From Acutalibacter sp. 1XD8-33 (GTDB taxonomy: Bacteria > Bacillota > Clostridia > Oscillospirales > Acutalibacteraceae), in assembly GCF_003612555.1 (NCBI RefSeq), contig NZ_RAZF01000002.1:206731-270730 (forward strand): 64,000 bases of DNA, written 5' to 3'. Shown here in pieces: positions 57,879-64,000 of the stretch (its first letter is position 1; every line of letters starts with the position of its first letter). A program made the position numbers and the translations under genes. The notes under the pieces are model-generated. The model made no database searches, had not been told where the DNA came from, and saw nothing but the letters and a program-made list of their open reading frames with translations.

Positions 57879-60194
57879 TATCAACCCCAAGCTCTTTGCC
57901 GCGGCAATGGCCTCCACCTTGTCGCAGGCCCCCAGCTTGCGGTAGTTTTCCTTGATGTGATAGCGCACGGTGTCCGGCTTCATGGAGAGCCGCTCGGCAA
58001 TCAGGGTGGCGGTCAGGCCCTCGGATTGCAGCCGCAGCACCTCCCGGGCGGTCTTTGAGAAGTTCCCCGCGCTGGTGGACTGGGGCTTCAGATAGCGGGG
58101 GTACTGCTTCGCCGTCAGCCGGACCTCCTCCATCACCTGCCGGAACCAAGGACTGTCCCGGCCCTGGGCCTTGAGCAGCGGCAGAACGGCCGGACCCAGC
58201 TCTGTGATAAGCCGCACAAAGTGATAGCTCTCCGCCTCGTCCAGGGCGGCCCGGAGCAGAGGCTCCCAGTCTGTCCCCAGCCTGCGCCGGGCAATAGCCC
58301 CTAAAAACCCTGCCTCCATGCCCACATAAGTCCGCTGGCAGCGCTTCGCATACTCGCTGAGCTTTTCCAGCAGGGCCAGAGCTTTCAGGTTTTCGCCTAT
58401 CGCCAGGTAGCATCGCACCTTGGTGAAGTAGCGATAGCGCTCCATGGTGATGAACTCCTTGTCCTCGTCCGGGGCATTGGCCAGCCATTGGCTGACTGCC
58501 TGTAAATCCCCGGCATATAGGGACAGCCTGCACCGCGTGGCCTGTATATTGGGCATCAGCTGTACCGCCTTTTCTTCCTCCACAGCCGACTGGAAGGAGT
58601 TCAGCAAAGCGTTGGCGCTGGCCAGTTCCCCTTGCAGCACCATCAGCCGCACCCGCTGGCCCACCGCCGCAAAGGCGATCTCCTGCCTGCCGCCGCACTC
58701 AGTCTCCAGCTGCGCCCGGGCGAGCAGGGTCAGCACCTCATAGTTATCCTCTCCTTTCTCATAGAGACTCTCTCCCAGAGCGGCTTTCACCAGCCCCTTG
58801 CCGTACCTGCCCAGCACCCGTTCCACCAGGGGGCCGACTGTACGTGCCAGCGTCCGGTCCGACCGGCTCCACTTACAGAAGTCCTTACCCCCGCTCATGA
58901 TGCTGGGCACATTGCTGGTGGCGGAGAACTCCGGCAGGTGAATCCCCTGGTCCAGCAGCATAGCCGGGGCCCGGAGCATAATTTTCAGCACATCCCGGCT
59001 CCCCCGGTGGGGCAAGCCGATATCAAGATAGCAGAGATAGCTCTGGGCCTCCCGCATGGCCCCACCCTGGGCTGTCTTGGCAAACTTCGCCAGTTTACCA
59101 TACCAGAACTCGCTTTTTTCCGGGTCCATAAGCATGGAGTGCAGCATGGAAAGCCCCGCCATGAGCACTGGGCTCTTCTCCGCTTCGTCCTCGCCTATGC
59201 GCAAATAGTAGCGGCGCAGCTCGTAATAGTGGCCCGCGCCGGGATTCATGCGGGCGTTGCGGATGAGAAGCTCCCGTATCTGTCCCTGGTTGCCGCTGCG
59301 CTCATACATCTCCAGGGCCAAAGCGAACTGGCCGTTCATCTCGTAATAGATCCCGGCATTTTTGGCGCAGGTCTTTACCTGCTCTTCTCCCAGGACCTGC
59401 ACGGCCTGCTCCCGCAGCGCGTGCAAAAGCACCGGCCGCAAACGGTACACCCCGTCCTCTTGAAAAAGGAAATTCCCCGTTTCCACCGCCTTTTGCACCA
59501 TGACGGAGGCCAGCCGGCTGGCGGTGATCAGCTCTGCCAAGGGGAGCGTGAACTCCTCCACCACGCTAACCTGCATCAGAAACTCCAGCAGCTCGCTGTC
59601 CCACTGCACCATGATGTTTTCTTCCAGATATCGGGAGAAAGCGTTGTGGATCTCCTGGTACATCTTTGGCCCGGGGGACAGCCCCTCGGCCATCCGCAGG
59701 GCCGCGTGGCGCACAATGTAGCCGTTCCCCTCGGCGGTATCTACCAAATATCGCAGACCCTCTTCGGTGTAGCTGAGGCCCAGGCTGTCCAGGTAGCTCC
59801 GGATCTCTTTCTTCCCCAGGCGCATATCATTTTCGCTGAGAACAATAAAACCCATATTGACGTACTCGGGCATGAGCCAGGAGGGCACCGGGCTGCGGCT
59901 CACCAGGACCAGCCAGGTATCCAGGTGGGCTATCAGACCTTTCACCGGCTTCCGACGCTGCTCATCCAGCAGGTGCAGGTCGTCAAGGACTACAATTCCT
60001 TGGCCCCAAAGGGCGCTTTCGTCCCAACGACGGTCCCCGCAGCTTAAATAGACATGACGGCGCTTGCCGAGATACTTCTGTACAAAGGCGGTCTTGCCAT
60101 AACCGGTAGCGCCATAAATATAGGCCGTCTGGCCCAGGCTTTTTGCCGCTTTCAGCTTGCGGCACGCGCCCTCCGGCATGATATATTTCTCCAA
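57876..60194 (-). CDS. MalT/LAL-like LuxR-family transcriptional regulator
   Basis: A 772-residue STAND-type regulator. The N-terminal ATPase has Walker A YGATGYGKTAF (residues 27-37) and a Walker-B-like IVVLDDLHLLD. The centre is helical with TPR-like repeats (ARAQLETECGGRQ, ECY-type pairs). The C-terminal LuxR HTH is SKTAREVLRLQSEGLTATLI then AERLSMKPDTVRYHIKENYR. Such proteins bind ATP and a signal, then form oligomers to activate transcription. The likely target is the adhesin gene directly downstream, but this is inference. The last codons lie in the end of MITE M2. Confidence 0.88.
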   Translation of the reverse strand: MEKYIMPEGACRKLKAAKSLGQTAYIYGATGYGKTAFVQKYLGKRRHVYLSCGDRRWDESALWGQGIVVLDDLHLLDEQRRKPVKGLIAHLDTWLVLVSRSPVPSWLMPEYVNMGFIVLSENDMRLGKKEIRSYLDSLGLSYTEEGLRYLVDTAEGNGYIVRHAALRMAEGLSPGPKMYQEIHNAFSRYLEENIMVQWDSELLEFLMQVSVVEEFTLPLAELITASRLASVMVQKAVETGNFLFQEDGVYRLRPVLLHALREQAVQVLGEEQVKTCAKNAGIYYEMNGQFALALEMYERSGNQGQIRELLIRNARMNPGAGHYYELRRYYLRIGEDEAEKSPVLMAGLSMLHSMLMDPEKSEFWYGKLAKFAKTAQGGAMREAQSYLCYLDIGLPHRGSRDVLKIMLRAPAMLLDQGIHLPEFSATSNVPSIMSGGKDFCKWSRSDRTLARTVGPLVERVLGRYGKGLVKAALGESLYEKGEDNYEVLTLLARAQLETECGGRQEIAFAAVGQRVRLMVLQGELASANALLNSFQSAVEEEKAVQLMPNIQATRCRLSLYAGDLQAVSQWLANAPDEDKEFITMERYRYFTKVRCYLAIGENLKALALLEKLSEYAKRCQRTYVGMEAGFLGAIARRRLGTDWEPLLRAALDEAESYHFVRLITELGPAVLPLLKAQGRDSPWFRQVMEEVRLTAKQYPRYLKPQSTSAGNFSKTAREVLRLQSEGLTATLIAERLSMKPDTVRYHIKENYRKLGACDKVEAIAAAKSLGLI

Positions 60195-60653
60195 ATTTCA
60201 GACTCCCTCTCTCAAAACGCGTGCAAGAAAGCCACAGTGACCACCTGCGTGTTCCTGCGGCTACCTATTCGATAAAGGGGCAAAGCAGGCACAACTATTG
60301 CTTGCTAAACAATTATACATGCACATCGTAAAATCACAACCCCTTTCCAGTAATTTTTGTAACTTTTCTGCCTGCATATGAAACATCCTTATTGACTTTA
60401 TCACATTATACAGGCTTTAAATGGCTTTGTACACTCCCCGGATTGGGTAGGACAGAATTATCAGGTCAAAGAAAGGCTGCTATGGGCTCGATTGCCACCG
60501 GAGCCGAGAGGTAGCGCAGCCTTTTCAGATGCTCTTTGGCAGGGCACTTACGAGTAGCAGGCCGTACAGCGCCTGTGCTTCCCGCGATACGCCCTTGCAG
60601 CGGTGACCGTTCAGCAGGATTTCAGCAGGATTTTAGGGATACAGTAAAAGCTG

Positions 60654-60678
60654 TACTAGTTAACATGCGTTAACTATA
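60654..60678. repeat. Cloverleaf element, ends-only copy C5
   Basis: TACTAGTTAACATGCGTTAACTATA (written here as one 25-base palindrome split: TACTAGTTAAC, ATGC, GTTAACTATA). The two terminal repeats are joined with all three arms lost, giving an 8-bp perfect stem with a 4-base loop. It lies just before the IS66 remnant. Confidence 0.6.
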
Positions 60679-60696
60679 GCAGAAAGAGTGAACTGA

Positions 60697-60987
60697 TGCA
60701 TGTGTTTCTGGACGGACGCTTGGAACTATCCACAACAACCGCACGGAACGGCCTTTTGCGGTGGGTCGGAAAAACTAGCTGTTTTATAATTCGCCCAGAG
60801 GAGCAGAGGCCGGCGCGGGAGTTCGCGAAGCGAATACCCACGGCGTCATTCTATTGTGGAGACTGCTAAAACCAATCGACTGCGACCTTTCCGGTATTTT
60901 CAGTTTTTGCTGGAGCGGCTGTCTGTGGGGACTCCTATTGAAGATTGCCTGCTCTGGGGACAGACGGCCCAGACTTTGTGCAGGTAG
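60697..60987 (+). pseudogene. IS66-family transposase, C-terminal remnant
   Basis: Conceptual reading gives VFLDGRLELSTTTARNGLLR then WVGKTSCFI, similar to the IS66 TnpC segment (LEDGRLELSNNRAERxIKPF...GRKNWLF). A shift near 60850 leads to SIVETAKTNRLRPFRYFQFL then LERL and a final LLWGQTAQTLCR stop, like ETAKxNGLxPxxYLxYLLExLP...LLPW of the C-terminal IS66 domain. At least one frameshift and the absence of the catalytic core show it is dead. The rest of the gap from 60195 to 60653 and from 60988 to 61132 holds nothing I can identify. Confidence 0.7.
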
Positions 60988-61132
60988 CTTGGCGGCTCAT
61001 TTTGCTTAATATTTCAAATAGCATCCCCCTTTTGAGAATTGCTCTTGTTTCCTTCCTGTCACGAGGGTTCGTTTCTATTTTTCGCTTACTTTCATCTACA
61101 TTTTTGACTTTCCAAATCCAGCCTTTTGGGAT

Positions 61133-61164
61133 GCAAAAAACCGCGTGGTTACGCGGTTTTTTGC
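61133..61164. terminator. Bidirectional terminator beside tRNA-Leu
   Basis: GCAAAAAACCGCGT and ACGCGGTTTTTTGC pair over GGTT with A and T tracts on both sides. It ends the tRNA transcript on the minus strand and could stop plus-strand transcription too. Confidence 0.9.
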
Positions 61165-61191
61165 CCAAATATCTTTTTGGTTTTCCTAGGA

Positions 61192-61274
61192 TGGTGCGGG
61201 CGACAGGACTCGAACCTGCACAGTTTCCCACCAGAACCTAAATCTGGCGCGTCTGCCAATTCCGCCACACCCGC
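61192..61274 (-). tRNA. tRNA-Leu (anticodon UAG)
   Basis: Minus-strand cloverleaf: acceptor GCGGGTG pairs with CGCCCGC, followed by A and encoded CCA. D-arm with TGGCAGACGC; anticodon stem CCAGA/TCTGG with loop TTTAGGT, giving anticodon TAG. There is a short variable arm region GGGAAACTG, and the T-arm is GCAGGTTCGAGTCCTGT. The class II pattern with anticodon UAG reads CUA/CUN leucine codons. Confidence 0.95.
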
Positions 61275-61333
61275 ATTATTTGTTTATTATACTCCTTTTT
61301 CCCTAAAAGCGCAAGGAAATTTTCTTTTTGTGC

Positions 61334-61362
61334 TTGCTTTTTTCCCTGAAATATCGTATTCT
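61334..61362 (+). promoter_or_regulatory. Promoter for the preQ1-queT unit
   Basis: TTGCTT (61334-61339), 17 bases, TATTCT (61357-61362), about 20 bases before the riboswitch aptamer. Confidence 0.6.
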
Positions 61363-61385
61363 ATTTTTGCAGCCCTTTTTGCTGC

Positions 61386-61421
61386 GGTCAGTCGCGAAAT
61401 CCTGACCTTAAAAAATACTAG
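61386..61421 (+). promoter_or_regulatory. preQ1 class I riboswitch
   Basis: P1 GGTCAG/CTGACC (61386-61391 and 61402-61407) encloses loop TCGCGAAATC, followed by the A-rich tail TTAAAAAATACTAG. This matches preQ1-I aptamers; the loop and tail are close to the Thermoanaerobacter type. A hairpin GAGCTTTCGCC.../GGCGGAAGCTC (61421-61445) and a ribosome binding site able to pair in CCTCTTAGGAGG follow, so control is probably at translation start. The downstream gene encodes the queuosine-precursor transporter QueT, which supports the call. Confidence 0.85.
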
Positions 61422-61464
61422 AGCTTTCGCCCTTGGCGGAAGCTCCTCTTAGGAGGAAATCAAG

Positions 61465-62019
61465 ATGTCAAGTTCTAAGAAAGTTTGCTTCATCGCCCTG
61501 AGTGCCGTGATCGCCGCGCTGTATGCTGTGCTTACCTATGTATCCGCCGCCATGAACCTGGCCTATGGCGCCGTGCAGTTCCGTGTTTCAGAAGCCCTCA
61601 CGGTCCTACCGGCCTTTACGCCTGCCGCCGTTCCTGGTCTGGCTCTAGGCTGCTTTTTATCTAACCTTACCAGTCCCTTTGGCATTGTAGACTGGGTTTT
61701 TGGCACTGGCGCATCCCTTTTGGCCGCTTTAGGCACCCTGGCAGTTTCCCGGTTTCGCTATAAAGGCATTCCCCTGCTGGCGCCGCTGCCGCCTGTCCTC
61801 GCCAATGGTATAATCGTCGGTCTGGAGCTCTCCTTCTTTTCTGAGGCCGGGGCTTTCTCTTTTGCCAATTTCTCTCCCGTTGCTTTTGCCGCTGGAGCTC
61901 TTTCCGTTGGTTTAGGAGAATTGGTTGTATGCTATGGGTTGGGTTTGCCTCTGATTATTGTTTTGCAAAAAATGCGGCTTTTCGACCGGTTCAGCGCTCT
62001 ATTCTCTGGAAGAATCTGA
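61465..62019 (+). CDS. queT: Queuosine precursor ECF transporter substrate-binding protein QueT
   Basis: A 184-residue membrane protein with about five or six hydrophobic segments, the S-component that captures preQ1 or a related queuosine precursor for a shared ECF module. Family-like parts: YVSAAMNLAYGAVQFRVSEA near the start and ALGCFLSNLTSPFGIVDWVF in the centre (the G-x-x-x-x-N-x-x-x-x-G/S-P-x-x-x-x-D block of QueT). AGGAGG lies 8 bases before ATG 61465. The organism may therefore salvage preQ1; no queuosine synthesis gene is in the window. Confidence 0.95.
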   Translation: MSSSKKVCFIALSAVIAALYAVLTYVSAAMNLAYGAVQFRVSEALTVLPAFTPAAVPGLALGCFLSNLTSPFGIVDWVFGTGASLLAALGTLAVSRFRYKGIPLLAPLPPVLANGIIVGLELSFFSEAGAFSFANFSPVAFAAGALSVGLGELVVCYGLGLPLIIVLQKMRLFDRFSALFSGRI

Positions 62020-62043
62020 AATTTAGCTGTAGGAGGAAGAGAA

Positions 62044-63432
62044 ATGCCTGATCTCAGCCAAATGAAGCGGCATCTGGATGAAAGAATAAAAACTATGCCC
62101 CCTGTGCGGATTATTGTTGCCAGCTTCTTTCTGCTGATTGCCCTAGGTACGCTGTTCTTGACCTTGCCGGTTGCTTCTGCCTCTGGCGCTTTTACCCATC
62201 CTTTGGACGCCCTTTTTACCGCCACTTCAGCAACCTGTGTAACCGGACTTTCTGTTGTGGATACGACTTCCCATTGGAATGTATTCGGACAGGTTGTCAT
62301 TCTGTTGCTTATTCAAATGGGTGGTCTGGGACTCTCGACCTTTGCCACAGGCTTCTCGCTTCTGGTACACCGGAGGCTGAGGCTCCGGGAAATGGTCCTT
62401 ACCGGGGAGGCCTCCGGTGGCAATATGCCTGATGCTGCCTCTCTCCTCAAGCTCATGTTAGGATTTACATTTGCCTGTGAACTTGCCGGGGCTGGACTGC
62501 TGATGTTCCGTCTTGTACCGGAATACGGTATAGGAGGAATCTGGCCCGCAATTTTTGTCTCGATTTCCGCATATTGCAATGCGGGGTTTGATATTTTAGG
62601 TTTTATTCCCGGCAATTCCAGCCTAACAGCTTTTGTGGGTGATCCCCTGGTCTGTCTTACAATTTCCGGGCTTATTATCACCGGTGGTCTGGGTTTCGTG
62701 GTGGTAAGGGATATTTATCAGTCTAAATTCCTTTCCCCCATGCGCCACCAGGGGCGAAAGCGCCTGAATTTCCATTCACAGATTTGTCTGCGTGCTACCT
62801 TAATCATACTCCTTTTTAGTACGCTGGGATTTTTCCTATTGGAATATAGGCGAACGATGGGCAATCTGTCTCTTTTCGAAAAACTGAATGCCGCCTTCTT
62901 CCAGGCGGTGAACACGCGTACCGCCGGATTTGCCTCAGTAGATATCGCCGCGCAAGACAGTTTTACCAAGGTTCTTTCTGTAGCCCTGATGTTTATTGGC
63001 GGCTGTCCCGGCTCTACCGCTGGAGGCGTAAAAACGACCACTTTGGTTGTCCTCCTGGTTACAGTGCTCTCTACCCTGCGGGGCCAGGAGGAAGCTGTGG
63101 TGCTCAGGCACCGCTTTTCTCATAGAGTTGTCTACAAGTCCCTTACGGTTGTTCTCTTGGGGCTGGCTGTGGTCTTTGCCGACGCCTGTGCGCTTACTCT
63201 GCTGAATCCCCAACTCCACTTCGTAGATCTGCTCTATGAGTCAGCCTCCGCCCTGGGAACCGCCGGGCTTAGCGCCAGTATTACCACGCGGCTGGAGCCT
63301 GTTTCCCGTCTGATTCTCTGCGTAACCATGTTCATCGGCCGGGTTGGCCCATTGTCCTTTGGTCTATCTATTCTGATGCGGGCAAAATCCTCCCCCTCTG
63401 TTTTACCAGAAGGCCGCATGCTGATCGGCTAA
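62044..63432 (+). CDS. TrkH/KtrB-family potassium uptake channel subunit
   Basis: A 462-residue membrane protein made of four M1-P-M2 units. Selectivity-filter segments are visible: TATSATCVTGLSVVD (first), SAYCNAGFDILGF (second), FQAVNTRTAGFASVD (third) and ESASALGTAGLSASI (fourth), each with the G of the filter. It would import K+ with H+ or Na+ and needs a KtrA/TrkA-like regulator, which is not adjacent. Size favours KtrB over TrkH. AGGAGG precedes the ATG, and the gene follows queT by 24 bases, so both may be read from the preQ1-controlled promoter. Confidence 0.93.
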   Translation: MPDLSQMKRHLDERIKTMPPVRIIVASFFLLIALGTLFLTLPVASASGAFTHPLDALFTATSATCVTGLSVVDTTSHWNVFGQVVILLLIQMGGLGLSTFATGFSLLVHRRLRLREMVLTGEASGGNMPDAASLLKLMLGFTFACELAGAGLLMFRLVPEYGIGGIWPAIFVSISAYCNAGFDILGFIPGNSSLTAFVGDPLVCLTISGLIITGGLGFVVVRDIYQSKFLSPMRHQGRKRLNFHSQICLRATLIILLFSTLGFFLLEYRRTMGNLSLFEKLNAAFFQAVNTRTAGFASVDIAAQDSFTKVLSVALMFIGGCPGSTAGGVKTTTLVVLLVTVLSTLRGQEEAVVLRHRFSHRVVYKSLTVVLLGLAVVFADACALTLLNPQLHFVDLLYESASALGTAGLSASITTRLEPVSRLILCVTMFIGRVGPLSFGLSILMRAKSSPSVLPEGRMLIG

Positions 63433-63472
63433 ATTACTGAACTGCTTTTCAAACGTTGCTTCTAAAATTTTA

Positions 63473-63513
63473 AGAGCTTATGGGCTGAAATTTTGCCAGC
63501 CTATAAGCTCTTT
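63473..63513 (+). terminator. Terminator after the K+ channel gene
   Basis: AAGAGCTTATGGGCTG and CAGCCTATAAGCTCTT pair around AAATTTTGC, followed by TCTGTTTCTC. About 15 bp with one bulge. Confidence 0.85.
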
Positions 63514-63654
63514 CTGTTTCTCAAATACTGCTTGCTACATTCCCTATCTTCGGAAATTTTTTCTCAACTTTTTATCCATGTCTCCCAGCGCCATCCTCAC
63601 TTTTTCCTCTCCCAGGAAATTTTTTCAGTAGCAAACAAGGAAACCAAGGGATTA

Positions 63655-63975
63655 TTGACACGGAGTCTCTCCCAGCCACTGGAGTGGGCTCCGGCGGCCA
63701 GGGCAGAAGTTTCGTCGTCTCACCTGCCGGTTCGACGTCGGCGCTTGACGGTCTCCATCGGAGACCAGCGCTCTTTTCAAAGGTGGTAGAGTATGCCTTA
63801 GCAACGTCCCACGGTCTTGACCTTAAACTTCTAAGAAGCGCAATTTTTGCTGGTGGGGAATCATAGGTTAACACTCGCTTCGCTCGGTTAACAAAATCCC
63901 CGTTTCGCGAAGCAAAACTCTTGCAAGAGGTAAGCGAAAAATAGATTCGAACCCTCGTAAAAAAGGAAAAAAGCA
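63655..63975. repeat. Mosaic intergenic repeat, copy 11
   Basis: Includes TCTCACCTGCCGGTTCG, GGTCTCCATCGGAGACC, TCTTTTCAAAGGTGG, GTCTTGACCTTAAACTTCTA (also at 28304 region), GTTAACACTCGCTTCGCTCGGTTAAC split palindrome and TTTCGCGAAGC hairpins. The last bases (63978-64000) begin another hairpin cut by the window end. No gene is supported from 63514 to 64000. Confidence 0.6.
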
Positions 63976-64000
63976 AGAGCGGTTCCCATAAGGAGCCGCT

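Noticed and set aside
57784..58698. Long minus-strand open frame within the LuxR-type gene
   Set aside because: It is a shifted-frame shadow with Arg/Gly/Ala bias; the LuxR-type frame shows domain motifs throughout.
63940..63965. GATTCGAACCC motif suggesting a tRNA T-arm
   Set aside because: No acceptor, D- or anticodon stem can be built around it on either strand. It may be a tRNA-derived scrap.
1..64000. CRISPR arrays, integrated prophage, restriction or toxin-antitoxin defence systems
   Set aside because: No regular direct-repeat/spacer array, Cas, integrase, phage structural, restriction-modification or recognisable toxin-antitoxin gene was seen on either strand.

Overview
The window looks like chromosomal DNA of a GC-rich, spore-forming, Gram-positive gut Clostridia, most likely Oscillospiraceae (Flavonifractor/Pseudoflavonifractor/Lawsonibacter-like). 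This is inferred from SpoIIID, S-layer-homology (SLH) surface proteins, a tryptophan T-box, a preQ1/QueT unit, AAGGAGG-type ribosome binding sites and the overall protein style. No 16S rRNA gene is present, so the taxonomy is inference.

Layout. 0-6 kb: end of a MATE transporter, a secreted protein with a damaged start, an FGGY sugar kinase, degenerate coding remnants, spoIIID behind a sigma-E-like promoter, and a frameshifted BspA-type SLH surface protein. 6-22.6 kb: one minus-strand run of tightly packed genes forming a Gram-positive Pel-like exopolysaccharide locus (an SDR-PelD fusion with an intact RxxD site, PelE, a DUF2194 protein, PelF, PelG). It continues into DUF2304, GT4, GT2, a large membrane protein, DUF4874/DUF4832 and a flippase, and ends at an AEC transporter. 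22.8-28 kb: a spore/cell-wall amidase, tandem small paralogous proteins, a ywlE-like phosphatase with rimI and tsaD, and a PIG-V-like mannosyltransferase. 28-38.6 kb: a DtxR-family regulator, an rRNA/tRNA-type methyltransferase, a GT51 transglycosylase and the housekeeping run trpS (T-box), dnaX, ybaB, recR, smpB, plus an aminotransferase. 38.7-48 kb: an Erm-type rRNA methyltransferase behind a consensus promoter with a candidate stalling leader peptide, a PFL/UPF0210 protein, an ACT protein, two Gfo/Idh/MocA oxidoreductases, a GH51 arabinofuranosidase and an iron-sulfur aldo/keto reductase. 48.6-64 kb: NhaC antiporter, UROD-like protein, SRP RNA, a second iron-sulfur aldo/keto reductase, a 1240-residue SLH adhesin beside a MalT-like LuxR regulator, an IS66 remnant, tRNA-Leu(UAG), preQ1-queT and a TrkH/KtrB K+ transporter.

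Almost every larger gap is filled with non-coding repeats. Three families can be told apart: (1) a mosaic family with ends like GGCCTCCGGC/GCCGGAGGCC (about 11 copies); (2) a TA-bounded MITE with about 28-bp imperfect terminal inverted repeats (2 copies); (3) a roughly 100-bp element bounded by TATAGT/ACTATA whose terminal stem encloses three hairpins, a cloverleaf. One copy of the third family sits inside one copy of the second, while the other copy of the second family preserves the empty site. This is direct evidence in the window that the cloverleaf family moves or has moved.
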